From: Brevibacterium sp. | Lineage (GTDB): Bacteria; Actinomycetota; Actinomycetes; Actinomycetales; Brevibacteriaceae | Assembly (NCBI RefSeq): GCF_031179145.1 | Contig: NZ_JAPSIB010000009.1 | Span: 62,001 to 126,000 of the forward strand | Length of the DNA: 64,000 nucleotides | Direction: 5' to 3' | Shown: positions 15,407 to 24,620 of the stretch, piece after piece | How the letters are laid out: each line of letters begins with the position of its first letter | How positions within the stretch are numbered: the first letter of the stretch is position 1 | The notes under the pieces: generated by a model | The model's input: only the letters and a program-made list of their open reading frames with translations | Database searches by the model: none | What the model was told of the DNA's origin: nothing | Position numbers and translations under genes: made by a program

Positions 15407-16380
15407 TCGTTCTCCAGCCAGCTGTGGAGGATCTGACCGGCGATCGAGACCGTGCCTGCGGCCCGGACGGCGCCGGTGGCGATGGCCTCCGTGAGCTCCG
15501 CGCGCGTGAACCACCGCAGACTGGCGATCTCGGCCTGATCGGCGCGGGTGCTCAGGCTCGTGGCCTCGGCGGTGAAGCCGAGCATCAGGGAACACGGGAA
15601 CGGCCACGGCTGGGATCCGAGGTAGCGAGGGTTGACGACCTCGACCTGGGCCTCTTCCCAGATCTCGCGGGTCACCGCGTGCTCGAGGGTCTCCCCCGGT
15701 TCGACGAAGCCGGCGAGCAGGGAGAACCGGTCAGCCTCCCAGGCGGCGTTGTTGCCGAGCAGCAGACGCTCCTGACCGTCCTCGTCGGTGTGGACGACCG
15801 CCACGATGACGGCCGGATCGGTGCGGGGGAAGTGCTCGCTGCCCGCCTCCGGGTCCCGTCGCACCCACCCCCCGTAGGTCGGGACCGTGGGGTTTCCGTT
15901 GCGGGGGGAGAATCGGTGCGTGCGATGCCAGTTGCCCAGGCCCACCAGCTCGCAGGCCAGGGACACCTGCACGTCGTCGAGAGCCTCGGCCAGTTCACGC
16001 AGCGGCAGCCAGACCGGTTCGATGCTGTCGATTCCTGTGCCGGGGGCAGTGAGCAGGTCACTGGCATCGTGGTCCCGATCCGCCGCCAACCGGCTGTCGA
16101 TCGCGCTCCTGCCCTCATCATCGAGGTCGATGCCGATGTACCGGGTCCCGGTCGGATCCTGCCCCAGGTAGATCTCGGTCTGCGCGTCCGGGACAAGGCT
16201 CCTGTCGGTGAGGAAGAGCCCTCCCGAGGCGACGAGCAGGGATCCGCGGTGGCCGAGCACCGCTGTGGCCCCTGCCTCCCAGACCTCGCCGAGATCCCCG
16301 TCCTGACCGCGCCGGAGATGGTCGCGGTCAATGCCGTGACGGGCAAGGCTGGTGGTCTCGAGCGGCGGCAGAGGCTTCAT
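15403..16380 (-). CDS. nudC: NADH pyrophosphatase NudC-like, lacking zinc cysteines
   Basis: The 325-residue protein has the NudC architecture: a variable N-terminal domain, LGNWHRTHRF, GGWVRRDP, HFPRTDPAVIVAV, the Nudix box GFVEPGETLEHAV plus REIWEEAQVEV, and the diagnostic SQPWPFPCSLM. NudC splits NAD(H) to NMN(H) and AMP and can remove NAD caps from RNA. The four cysteines that bind zinc in E. coli NudC are absent: the segment reads FSPRNG and RRDPEAGSEHF. The start is ATG 16380; GTG 16389 is possible. Its stop overlaps the uvrD2 start, as in the mycobacterial gene pair Rv3199c-Rv3198c. Confidence 0.9.
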   Translation of the reverse strand: MKPLPPLETTSLARHGIDRDHLRRGQDGDLGEVWEAGATAVLGHRGSLLVASGGLFLTDRSLVPDAQTEIYLGQDPTGTRYIGIDLDDEGRSAIDSRLAADRDHDASDLLTAPGTGIDSIEPVWLPLRELAEALDDVQVSLACELVGLGNWHRTHRFSPRNGNPTVPTYGGWVRRDPEAGSEHFPRTDPAVIVAVVHTDEDGQERLLLGNNAAWEADRFSLLAGFVEPGETLEHAVTREIWEEAQVEVVNPRYLGSQPWPFPCSLMLGFTAEATSLSTRADQAEIASLRWFTRAELTEAIATGAVRAAGTVSIAGQILHSWLENE

Positions 16381-16472
16381 GATGTCCACGATAACGCAGG
16401 GGCCTGACGCGCCGATCGCCCCGCCCTGACACGCTCGGCGGACCAAAACCGGCCCAGCAGCGGTGCAGACGG

Positions 16473-16478
16473 TAGATT
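16473..16478 (+). promoter_or_regulatory. -10 element (TAGATT), predicted leaderless
   Basis: TAGATT is 7 nt upstream of the GTG start of the phosphotransferase-like gene, so the mRNA probably begins at the start codon. Confidence 0.5.
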
Positions 16479-16485
16479 GTGAGGC

Positions 16486-17505
16486 GTGGATACGAAGGCG
16501 CTCAAGTTGGCAGCAATAGCGGCGACGATGCTCGAGGATTTCGCCCCAACGAGATGGACTCCTCTGCCGTCCCTGGGACAGGGCATCAGGGTCCTCGTCG
16601 ACGACGACGAGCTGACATTGGTCGCGACCGCCCAGACCCGGCTCGACCGCTCCGCCGATTCCGCCACCGCTGCGGAAGCGAGCCGGCTCTATGACGCGAT
16701 GTACCCGCACGCGGACTTCACCTGGCCACACCTGCGGGCCATCACCGAGGTCGAGGCCAAGTACTTCGACACACCGTCGCCCACGACGGTGACCTTGGCC
16801 GATCCCCTGCCGGGAGCTCCCCTCGGCGACGCGCCCATCGCCGACATCGCGCGCGCGAGCTCGCTCGCTCAGTCGCTGGCGACGATCCACTCGGCCGCCC
16901 CTGAATCGGTCGCCGATGCTGGTTTCGCGGTGGAGGACCCCTCCCGCTCCCAGTTCCAGATCCTCGAGAGGCTCGACCAGGCGGCAGGCACCGGACGTGT
17001 TCCCGCCACGCTCCTCCAGCACTGGGAGGAGGAGTTCGAGAAGGTCTCGCTCTGGCATTTCCTCGCCACCCCGATCCACGGTTCGATCGACGAGCTCAGC
17101 GTCTACACCGATCAGGAACGCGTGCTCGCGCTCGCGGAGATCGGACGGCTTCGAGTCGCCGATCCTGCGATCGATCTGGCCGCCGCCTCGGCGCTCATCG
17201 ACCCGTCCGTGCTGCCGACGTTCTTCAAGGAGTACCGCGAGTCCCGGCCCCGCGCCGACGAGCATGTCATCGCCCGGGCCGAGCTGCTCGCCGAATTCGC
17301 AGTCCTCGACTGGCTGCTCGAAGCCGTCGACTCCGGCGATGACGAGGCCGTGAACGACGCCGCCGCACTGCTGGAGTCCTTCAATGACGTCCTGTTCCGG
17401 GACCAGCCGCGGACGACTGCACCGGACGGCCAGCCGTCGACGGACGCTCGGTCGTCGTCGGCTTCCCAGTCGACGTCGAGCTCTCCTGAGCCTCCAGCCA
17501 ACTGA
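16486..17505 (+). CDS. Phosphotransferase-like protein with degenerate active site
   Basis: The 339-residue protein has the overall pattern of aminoglycoside/macrolide phosphotransferases: an N-lobe to about residue 100, then TIHSAAPESV, and a C-lobe. The catalytic loop normally HGDLxxxNV reads HGSIDELSV, so the catalytic Asp and the metal-binding Asn are both Ser. The metal-binding Asp segment (usually hLDWGDAxxGDPxxDLA) reads LAEIGRLRVADPAIDLA, with Glu for Asp. This predicts a catalytically weak or dead protein. The last 40 residues are low-complexity Ser/Thr/Pro and overlap adnB by 125 bp on the other strand. A phosphotransferase gene near NudC and helicase genes is common in Micrococcales; its role is unknown. 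Confidence 0.75.
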   Translation: MDTKALKLAAIAATMLEDFAPTRWTPLPSLGQGIRVLVDDDELTLVATAQTRLDRSADSATAAEASRLYDAMYPHADFTWPHLRAITEVEAKYFDTPSPTTVTLADPLPGAPLGDAPIADIARASSLAQSLATIHSAAPESVADAGFAVEDPSRSQFQILERLDQAAGTGRVPATLLQHWEEEFEKVSLWHFLATPIHGSIDELSVYTDQERVLALAEIGRLRVADPAIDLAAASALIDPSVLPTFFKEYRESRPRADEHVIARAELLAEFAVLDWLLEAVDSGDDEAVNDAAALLESFNDVLFRDQPRTTAPDGQPSTDARSSSASQSTSSSPEPPAN

Positions 17506-20500
17506 TGATCTCGGCTTCGTCCGGCAGTTCGGTGAACCTCACCACGTCGTCGCTGCCGACGAAGTAGAACGTTCCCGTCACCTCGCGGATCTGCGGGTGG
17601 GTCCGCTGGATCGCGAACCGATAGAGCGCCAGCTGCCACTTCATCACGTCCAGGGTGGATTCGTCGGGCTTCTTCGACGTCTTCCAGTCCACCACCTCGG
17701 CGTGATCGCCGGTGATGAAGACGGCGTCGATCTTCCCCGGCACCCGAAACCTGCCGAGGACCAGTTCGAACGACATCTCGACATGATCGGCGTGACGCAG
17801 CGCGAACTCCGAGGCGAGGAACGTGCTCTGCAGCTCGGCGATGGTCCGGGCGTCGGCGGGACCCACCGAGGCATCCTCGTCGACGTCGATGCTCGCCTGC
17901 CCGAAGTGCTGCTCGACCCAGGCGTGGAAGGCGGTGCCGATGGCGGCGGCCCGGCTCGGCGGGGTCGGAACCGGGCGCAGGGTCTGGGTGAGGAAGTCGT
18001 GCGGGTCCCGCCGCCACGAGACGACGGACGTCGCCGACAGACGCTCCGGCACCGAGCCGAGGGCCGAGCGGGGAGGCCTAGCCTGCAGCCGGGCGGCCCG
18101 CCGCGCGTACTCCCCCACCGGCGGTTCGGCCTCGCCGAGGGCAGTCAAGCTCACCGGCTCCACCGCTTCCACCCACTGTGCCGCCTTCCGCGCGGCCTCG
18201 ACGACCCTGGTGCGGGCGACCGGCCAGTCAGCGGTCTCGATGACCTGATCGGGGGTGTCCGTGGCCGGTTCGGGGATCTCACGACTGATCCCCAGTGTTT
18301 CGATCGCCTCGGTGAGGAACGGGGAGAGTTCGTCGGGGTCTGTGCGGCCATTCATCAGCTCGGCCCCGAGCCACAGATGATGCTTGGCGCGCGTGAAGGC
18401 GACGTAGGCCAGCCGCCGCTCCTCCTCAGCGTGCGCCTGCTCGATCGCGGGCCGGATGACACCGAGGATCCATTCCTCAAGTTCCTTCTTCGTCTCGACC
18501 TCCACCGTGGACAGATCGAAGTCGACGAGGTGAGCACGATCGCCGCGCAGCGGGTACGGCAGCGCAGTGCGCTCCATCCAGCCCTCCTTGTCCCGCGGGA
18601 GAGTGGGGAAATCCCTGGTCACGAGGGCGGGTACCGCGACCGCGTCGAATTCGAGGCCCTTCGAAGCATGCACGGTCATGATGTTGGTCGCGTCGGCGCG
18701 GGCGCTCGGCTCCGCCACGCTCAGCGCGTCCTTGGCCTCCATCACCGAGAGCCAGTCGAGGAACCGCGCCACCGACGGCTGATCGTCGGTGGCCGCATAC
18801 GTGCTCGCCGCCGACAAGAGGGAGTCGATGGCCGACCGGTGGAGATTGCGCAGTGATTCGCTCAGTCCCCAGATGTCGGAGTCGAGCCCGGTCTCGGACA
18901 TGGCGCTGCGGATGATCGAGGTGATGCTGCCGGTGGCGGAGCGGACTGAGCGCAGCGCGCGGGCCAAGCGCACCAGTCGCTCGAGCGCGGTACGGCTCAA
19001 CCCCGAGTCCTCGAAGCTCGCCACTGCCCGACGCACCTCGGCGCTGAGCCGGCCGCGGTGGGAACCTGCCTGTGCGGAGTCGTCGAGGGCGGCGGCGACG
19101 TCGATGAGTTCGTCGATTCCCTCGACGATCGTGGGCTGGTCGATGCTCTCCGCCACAGCCGCGGTCTGAGCGGGATCGACGGCAGTCTGCTCGTCGCGGT
19201 CTTGGAGTCGGTGGTCGTTCTGCCGGCGGGTGAACGCGGACAGGGCGGCGATGTCGGCCGCGCCCAGACCCAGCAGACGACCGCTGACGAGCCGCATCAG
19301 GTTCTCGCCTGCCAAGGGATCGACGGCGACGGTGAGCAGGGCGCGGACATCGGCGACGAACGGGTCGGCGAGGAGTCCGGAGGAGCCGTGGACGTGCACG
19401 GCGAAACCGGCCGCCTCGAGCGCGGTCGCGACGGTGGCGAAGTGCGCGCGTTTGCGGCACAGGACTGCTTTGGTCGTGCCCGCGGGCAGCTGCCCGATCC
19501 ATTCCGTCAGCGCTCTCATCCCGTCGGTGAGGAAGTCGGGGTCGTGGGCGCCCGAGGCGATGCTCACAGCCACTGTGCCCTCACCGGCGTCGGCGCGAGC
19601 CGTCAGCGGCGTCTCCTTCTCACCGCCGAGCCCATCGGCGATCCGGTTGGCGACTCTCAGGATGGTCCGGTCGTTGCGCCAGCTGGTGCTCAGGGTCAGC
19701 GACCGGACGTTGCGGAAGTCGCCTGAGAAGCGGATCATGTTGTCCGCGCTGGCACCGCGCCAGCCATAGATGGCCTGGCGGGGATCGCCGACTGCCGTGA
19801 CCGCCGTCTGAGCGAACAGGTCCCGCAGCAACTTCAGCTGCGCCACCGAGGTGTCCTGGAATTCGTCGAGCAGAACGATCTTCCACCGTGCGCGCTCCGC
19901 TGCCACGGCAGCGGGCACCCGGTCGACGATGCGCTGCGCGAAGCGGACCTGATCGGAGAAGTCCATCGCCAGATGTCTCCGCTTCGCCTCGATGTAGGCG
20001 CCTGCCAGCCGAGCGGTCCTGATCTTCGCCTCGAGCTTGCGTCGGCGTATGGCGTCGATCGGCTTGCCCTTGCTCGAGATCAGCGCCTGCAGGCAGCGGT
20101 CGAGGTACGCGATGACTTCGTCCCTGTCCCGTCCGTGGTCGTTCATCGCCCCGGCCAGGGCGATCATGTCCGAGATCATCGTGTCCCTGGCCACGTCGGG
20201 CGGGATGTCGTCGACGCCGGCCGCGTCGACGATCTCTCCCGCGATGGCATGCGCCCCGGCCTCGTCGAGCAGAATCGTCTCGGGTTCGATCCCGATGCTG
20301 ACTCCGTATTCGTCGACGATCGAGGCGGCAAAGGAGTTGTAGGTCGACACAGTGGGGTTGTCGAGACCGGGCAGGGATGTCGGCGAGGTCAGTCCCAGGT
20401 TGTGCCGGAACCGGGCCAGGAGGACCCGGATCCGCCCGGCCAGCTCCCCCACGGCCTTGCGTGTGAAGGTGAGTCCGAGGATCTCCTCGGGGGCCACATG

Positions 20501-20689
20501 CCCGTTGGCGACCAGCCATACCACGCGTTGGGAGATCACCGTCGTCTTCCCCGATCCGGCTCCGGCGGTGACCTTCATCGACTCAGCAGGGTCCGCTTCG
20601 ATGATGAGCCTCTGCTCGGGGCTGGGCGGGAACGCCTGCGCAGGGTCGGCGGCGGTCAAGCGGGCGAGTTCGTCGGCGGAGTAGCGCAT
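17381..20689 (-). CDS. adnB: AdnB-type helicase-nuclease subunit
   Basis: This 1102-residue protein matches AdnB (Rv3201c), one half of the actinobacterial AdnAB heterodimer that resects DNA double-strand breaks. The N-terminal UvrD-like motor has Walker A TAGAGSGKTT (42-51), LTFTRKAVGELAGR, DEFQDTSVAQLKLL, GDPRQAIYGWRGA, STSWRNDRTIL and MTVHASKGLEFDAV. The C-terminal RecB-like nuclease has AIGTAFHAWVE, GKIDAVFI and VVDWKTSKKP, so the catalytic Asp and the D-x-K core are present. The ATG overlaps the adnA stop (TGATG). Size is close to the 1101-residue mycobacterial protein. The final Ser/Thr/Pro-rich tail overlaps the 3' end of the phosphotransferase-like gene. Confidence 0.92.
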   Translation of the reverse strand: MRYSADELARLTAADPAQAFPPSPEQRLIIEADPAESMKVTAGAGSGKTTVISQRVVWLVANGHVAPEEILGLTFTRKAVGELAGRIRVLLARFRHNLGLTSPTSLPGLDNPTVSTYNSFAASIVDEYGVSIGIEPETILLDEAGAHAIAGEIVDAAGVDDIPPDVARDTMISDMIALAGAMNDHGRDRDEVIAYLDRCLQALISSKGKPIDAIRRRKLEAKIRTARLAGAYIEAKRRHLAMDFSDQVRFAQRIVDRVPAAVAAERARWKIVLLDEFQDTSVAQLKLLRDLFAQTAVTAVGDPRQAIYGWRGASADNMIRFSGDFRNVRSLTLSTSWRNDRTILRVANRIADGLGGEKETPLTARADAGEGTVAVSIASGAHDPDFLTDGMRALTEWIGQLPAGTTKAVLCRKRAHFATVATALEAAGFAVHVHGSSGLLADPFVADVRALLTVAVDPLAGENLMRLVSGRLLGLGAADIAALSAFTRRQNDHRLQDRDEQTAVDPAQTAAVAESIDQPTIVEGIDELIDVAAALDDSAQAGSHRGRLSAEVRRAVASFEDSGLSRTALERLVRLARALRSVRSATGSITSIIRSAMSETGLDSDIWGLSESLRNLHRSAIDSLLSAASTYAATDDQPSVARFLDWLSVMEAKDALSVAEPSARADATNIMTVHASKGLEFDAVAVPALVTRDFPTLPRDKEGWMERTALPYPLRGDRAHLVDFDLSTVEVETKKELEEWILGVIRPAIEQAHAEEERRLAYVAFTRAKHHLWLGAELMNGRTDPDELSPFLTEAIETLGISREIPEPATDTPDQVIETADWPVARTRVVEAARKAAQWVEAVEPVSLTALGEAEPPVGEYARRAARLQARPPRSALGSVPERLSATSVVSWRRDPHDFLTQTLRPVPTPPSRAAAIGTAFHAWVEQHFGQASIDVDEDASVGPADARTIAELQSTFLASEFALRHADHVEMSFELVLGRFRVPGKIDAVFITGDHAEVVDWKTSKKPDESTLDVMKWQLALYRFAIQRTHPQIREVTGTFYFVGSDDVVRFTELPDEAEIISWLEAQESSTSTGKPTTTERPSTAGRPVQSSAAGPGTGRH

Positions 20690-23600
20690 CAATCCTCTTC
20701 CATGAGTCGCGGCCCCATCGCGGGGCAGGATGAGCGGACGGGGCAGCTGCGGCAGTTCTGCGGGTCGACGACGGCGGGGAACCGGGCCGAGCGCATGCCG
20801 GAGGAGACCTCCCCGAGCAGGTTCCGCGCCCAGTGCGGATCCGAGTCGATCTCCAGCGCCGACTGCTCTCGGACCGTCCTCGCGGACTTTCGCAGGTAGA
20901 CGAGCTCGGCGCCGAAGGCCCTGGCGTCGAGGACGCGGCCGTCTTCGAGGGTGATCGCGCCCGAGTTGATCGCCTCCTGGTAGACGCCGAGCTGCGGGTG
21001 ACGGGGCATGTCGTCGGTCGCCTCCACGTTCCTGCCGGTCTTGAAGTCGACGATGCGCACGCCGTCGGCGGCTGTCTCGATCCGGTCGAGTCGGCCCGTC
21101 ACCTTCCATTCCCGGCCGTGGTCGTCCAGGCCGGTGGCGGAGACCTGAGCCTCGACCCCGACGACCTCCCCGGGGGCATTGGTGATGTAGTGGCCGAGGC
21201 GGTCGACCATCGACATCGCCAGGTCGTGATCGCGGGTCCGCTCCCACTCCGCGGAGTAGTCGATGGTGGCGAACTCGGCCTCGACGAAGTCCCGGATGGC
21301 CGATGTGGGTCCGTCCGGGAAGCGTTCGGCGGCTGCGTGGAGGATCGTGCCGAGGCTCTGTGCCACCGTCCCCGGCCGGTCGCCCCCGTTGCGAGTGAGG
21401 AACCAGCGCAGGGAGCAGTTGGAGAAGGTCTCGACCTGGGAGGGTGAGACGCGCACGACGTCGTCGTCCGTGTAGAGGGGGTCGTGCGAGCTGAGGTCCT
21501 CGGTCTCCCGCCAGGCCTCGGTACCGGCGATGTCGCCGTCCGTCTCGCGCAGCGCCCGCAGCAGCTGCGCCCACGGGATCATCTGCCCACCGGGCTCGTC
21601 GCTGATGGCGGCGGCCTGCAGCAGTTGGGCGCGGGCGTGCGCGGCCATCTCCTTGACGCCGATCGGCGGCAGATCGTCCTCATGGGTGATGGCATGGCCG
21701 TCCGCGGAGTCCGCTGCGGATGCGGTCCGTGCCGCGAGCAGGTCGAAGAAGGGCGAGGGACTGCTCTGATCATCGGCGACGGCGGTCACCACAACGAGTT
21801 CGTCGGCACGGGTCAGCGCTGTGTAGAAGAGCTCGCCCTCCTCACGGAGGTTCGTCCGCCGGGCGTGGGACTGATAACCGGGGTCTGCGGTCACGGTGGC
21901 CCCGGACTCGAGCACTGCGGCCAGGTCCGTCAGTCCGAGGATGCCACCGCGCAGCTTCGGGTTGGGCCACACTCCCTCATTCACCTCGGCGATGATGACC
22001 ATGGAGAACCGACGATGAGCCAGGGACGCGGGGGTGCCGATGTGGACATAGTCGTCGAAGCCGGCGGTCGCGGCCAAGGAGTCCTGGGCGATGTCCTGCT
22101 CGGCGACGATGCCGGCGAAGGACCGCGCGGTGAAGCCTCCTCGCTCCGCGATCTTCTCGGCCAGGGTGAACAGGCGCAGCACCGCGTCGAGGTGGGAGTT
22201 GGCTTCGGATTCGGGATCGCGCAGGGCCTCGGACTGCCAGCGTTCGGCCACCCCTGCCGCCTGCCAGATCGCCCACAGCGCCTGGTGCGGATCGGCGGCG
22301 CTTTGCTCCTCGGCAGCAGTGAGCATCCGAATGATGGCGGCGAGTCCCGGAATGTCCGAATCGGTGGAGCGGCTGCGCAGGGCCGCGGCCAGGGAGGCGT
22401 CGCTGCTGGGTGCCGGGTGACGTCTGCGCACCAGCCGGCGGAATCGTCGCAGCTGCACCGGGTCGAGGCGGACGTAGACGCTGCCGGCCAGGGACAGCGC
22501 CAGGGCGGCGATCGAGTCGTCGTCGTCGAAGTCCGGGGTTCGTTCGAGCAGCTGCAGCAGCGGCGCCGTCGCGGGATCGACGCTCAGAGCCGACACGATG
22601 TGCTCGGTGACGAGCCCGGAGGCGCGCAGTTCGCCCGCGAGCACCCGTGCGCTCGAGGTGTTGCGGCAGATCACGGCCACGTCCGACCACGAGTGGCCGT
22701 CGTCGACGTAGCTCGCGATCCGCCGGGCCAGGTATCGGTGCCCCGAGGCGGGGCTCTCGAACACATGGGTCTCGACATTCGGGCTGGGCTCCCCAGGGCC
22801 GGGCTCCCCAGTGCCGGGATCCTCAGTGCTGGGCTCCCCAGTGCCGGGATCCCCAGGGCCGGTTTCCCCTGAGCTGGGTTTCCCAGGGCTCGGCATCGCG
22901 TGCGCCTCCCGCGGGATGTGGCCGAGCCCCCACCGGGTGGTGATGCGACGGGCGAAGTCGTCCCCGGTGTCGACGAGCCCGAGGGCGACGTCCGGGATGT
23001 CGGTGAGCACGAGGGTCTCGAACCGCGGGCTGCGCACGCTGCGGTCGAGGAGCGAGGCGTCAGCGCCGTGGAATCGTCCGGTCACTGCCTCCGGGGCCCC
23101 GAACAGCGCCAGCGCGCAGCCGCGCTCCTGCAACTGCTCCAGCAGCCCCCAGCTCGCGGAGGGAAAGTCCTGCACGGCGTCGGCGAGGATGACGGCGGGA
23201 ACCGCTTCCGGGGAGAAGGACCAGGCTCTGCCGGCCGTCACCTCGGCGGGTTCGCGCAGCACTTCGAAAGCGGCCCGCGCGAGGACGGTGGCCGCGTCGA
23301 CGCCGCCGTAGCCGGGCATGCTCATGATGCCCAGATACTCGTCGAGGACCTGGGCCAGCGCCTCCCAGCGCGGGTCGGCGTGATCCTCCACGACCCGCTG
23401 CAGCGCACTGCGGCCCGCGTCGAAGACCAGTTCGCGCTCCTCCCCCACGGGTGGCGGCACCCTGACCCCGAAGTCGAACTCCATGATCCGGTTGAGCGCA
23501 TCGCGGACCTCAGTGCGGAACGCGGAGGTGGCGCGCACCTCGGCGGTGATCTCCGCGGGCCAGGCAGGGCCGCTGCCACGGCCGAGCTCATGGCCGGCCA

Positions 23601-23949
23601 GGAGATCGGCGAGGAAGACGTCCTGGTCCGCTCCCGAGACGAACGCGAGATCGTCTCCGGTGCGGGTGCTGTGGGCGGCGCGGGCGATTCCGAAGGCGAA
23701 CGAGGAGATGCTGCGGGCCGGCGCGGAGCCGAGCACCGCCGTGGGCGGCACCGGCAGCCGGTCGCGCAGGTCGCCCGCGTGGGCGCGGTTGGGGGTGAGC
23801 ACGAGCACCGAGGCGGGGTCGAGGGTGCGCACGAGCTGGGCGTAGACGGCTTCGAGCAGGGTCGTCTTGCCCGTGCCCGGACGACCGATGATCGTCACGG
23901 ACTCACGGGCGAGCAGCTTCGCCGAGACTGTTCCGGCCTTGTCATCCAT
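20689..23949 (-). CDS. adnA: AdnA-type helicase-nuclease subunit
   Basis: The 1086-residue protein matches AdnA (Rv3202c), the partner of AdnB. It has Walker A IIGRPGTGKTTLL (21-33), a divergent motor typical of this subunit, and HIGTPASLAHRRF and ELFYTALTRADELV late motor motifs. The C-terminal nuclease shows LGTILHAAAERFP, GRLDRIE and IVDFKTGRN. An iron-sulphur cluster is expected from one Cys before the nuclease (SNCSLRWFL) and CRSCPVRSSC near the end. A 15-bp tandem repeat inserts a Gly/Pro/Glu-rich linker in the middle. The start at 23949 is the only in-frame ATG before homology. The gene is divergent from tetR. Confidence 0.92.
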   Translation of the reverse strand: MDDKAGTVSAKLLARESVTIIGRPGTGKTTLLEAVYAQLVRTLDPASVLVLTPNRAHAGDLRDRLPVPPTAVLGSAPARSISSFAFGIARAAHSTRTGDDLAFVSGADQDVFLADLLAGHELGRGSGPAWPAEITAEVRATSAFRTEVRDALNRIMEFDFGVRVPPPVGEERELVFDAGRSALQRVVEDHADPRWEALAQVLDEYLGIMSMPGYGGVDAATVLARAAFEVLREPAEVTAGRAWSFSPEAVPAVILADAVQDFPSASWGLLEQLQERGCALALFGAPEAVTGRFHGADASLLDRSVRSPRFETLVLTDIPDVALGLVDTGDDFARRITTRWGLGHIPREAHAMPSPGKPSSGETGPGDPGTGEPSTEDPGTGEPGPGEPSPNVETHVFESPASGHRYLARRIASYVDDGHSWSDVAVICRNTSSARVLAGELRASGLVTEHIVSALSVDPATAPLLQLLERTPDFDDDDSIAALALSLAGSVYVRLDPVQLRRFRRLVRRRHPAPSSDASLAAALRSRSTDSDIPGLAAIIRMLTAAEEQSAADPHQALWAIWQAAGVAERWQSEALRDPESEANSHLDAVLRLFTLAEKIAERGGFTARSFAGIVAEQDIAQDSLAATAGFDDYVHIGTPASLAHRRFSMVIIAEVNEGVWPNPKLRGGILGLTDLAAVLESGATVTADPGYQSHARRTNLREEGELFYTALTRADELVVVTAVADDQSSPSPFFDLLAARTASAADSADGHAITHEDDLPPIGVKEMAAHARAQLLQAAAISDEPGGQMIPWAQLLRALRETDGDIAGTEAWRETEDLSSHDPLYTDDDVVRVSPSQVETFSNCSLRWFLTRNGGDRPGTVAQSLGTILHAAAERFPDGPTSAIRDFVEAEFATIDYSAEWERTRDHDLAMSMVDRLGHYITNAPGEVVGVEAQVSATGLDDHGREWKVTGRLDRIETAADGVRIVDFKTGRNVEATDDMPRHPQLGVYQEAINSGAITLEDGRVLDARAFGAELVYLRKSARTVREQSALEIDSDPHWARNLLGEVSSGMRSARFPAVVDPQNCRSCPVRSSCPAMGPRLMEED
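22786..22890 (-). repeat. Seven 15-bp tandem repeats inside adnA
   Basis: Units of GGGCTCCCCAGTGCC with a few substitutions run without gaps. Read on the minus strand they encode a five-residue Gly/Pro/Glu repeat such as PGTGE and PGPGE. They keep the frame and form a flexible insert just before NVETHVFESP. Confidence 0.85.
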
Positions 23950-24014
23950 ATCCGTATTCCATCATGAGCCGCGGACACGGGCAGACAGGCCCCGGTCAGG
24001 GGCCGTTCTTCGCG

Positions 24015-24020
24015 TAACAT
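24015..24020 (+). promoter_or_regulatory. -10 element (TAACAT) of tetR, predicted leaderless
   Basis: TAACAT ends 6 nt before the ATG. The intervening TGAGGA is too close to the ATG to be a ribosome site. Confidence 0.5.
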
Positions 24021-24026
24021 TGAGGA

Positions 24027-24620
24027 ATGTCGAGTCCACAGCAGAGATTGCCCCGTGAGCAGCGTCGCGACCAGTTGGTGGGCGTGGCGCTTTCTGTCTT
24101 CGCCACCCGCGGATACCGGACCACTTCGATGGATGTCATCGCCGAGGCCGCCGGAGTGTCGAAACCGGTCCTCTACCAGCACTTCGCGTCGAAGCAGGAG
24201 CTCTACCTGGCGCTCATCGACGCCTCTGCCACTCACCTCAACTCCTCGGTCCAGTCCGCTCTGGAGTCGACGACGGATCCCCACGAACGTGTGCGGGCGA
24301 CGTACCGCGCATATTTCGACTTCGTCATCTCGCACCGCGAGGAATTCGCCATCCTCTTCAACTCCGACGTCTACGAGCCCGAGGCGCAGGCCCGCATCCG
24401 CGCCCTGCGTGAGCAGTCGGCCTCCCACATCGTCGATGCGCTGCAGAGCTTCACCGATCTCAACGACTCCGAGGCGCGCCTGCTGTGTCGGACCCTCATC
24501 GGCACCGCCGAGGTGGTCATCAAGCAGATCGAGTCCTCCAACGACGTTGACATCGATGCCACGGTCAACCTGCTCACCCAGCTCAGCTGGGGTGGACTGC
24601 AGTCCTTCGCGACCAAGTGA
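24027..24620 (+). CDS. TetR-family transcriptional regulator (Rv3208 type)
   Basis: The 197-residue protein has the TetR N-terminal helix-turn-helix: an ALSVFATRGYRTTSMDVI stretch, AEAAGVSKPVLYQHF, and KQELYLALID. The C-terminal ligand domain is helical, with YFDFVISHREEFAILF. In M. tuberculosis the syntenic Rv3208 is a TetR protein followed by Rv3208A, as here. The target genes and ligand are unknown. The adnA gene is divergent, 77 bp away, so the short intergenic region could hold its operator. Confidence 0.93.
   Translation: MSSPQQRLPREQRRDQLVGVALSVFATRGYRTTSMDVIAEAAGVSKPVLYQHFASKQELYLALIDASATHLNSSVQSALESTTDPHERVRATYRAYFDFVISHREEFAILFNSDVYEPEAQARIRALREQSASHIVDALQSFTDLNDSEARLLCRTLIGTAEVVIKQIESSNDVDIDATVNLLTQLSWGGLQSFATK

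Noticed and set aside
16486-17505. Aminoglycoside or macrolide resistance kinase
   Set aside because: The catalytic Asp, metal-binding Asn and metal-binding Asp are replaced, so resistance by phosphorylation is not expected.
22786-22890. CRISPR-like array
   Set aside because: The units are contiguous 15-mers without spacers and encode an in-frame protein repeat.
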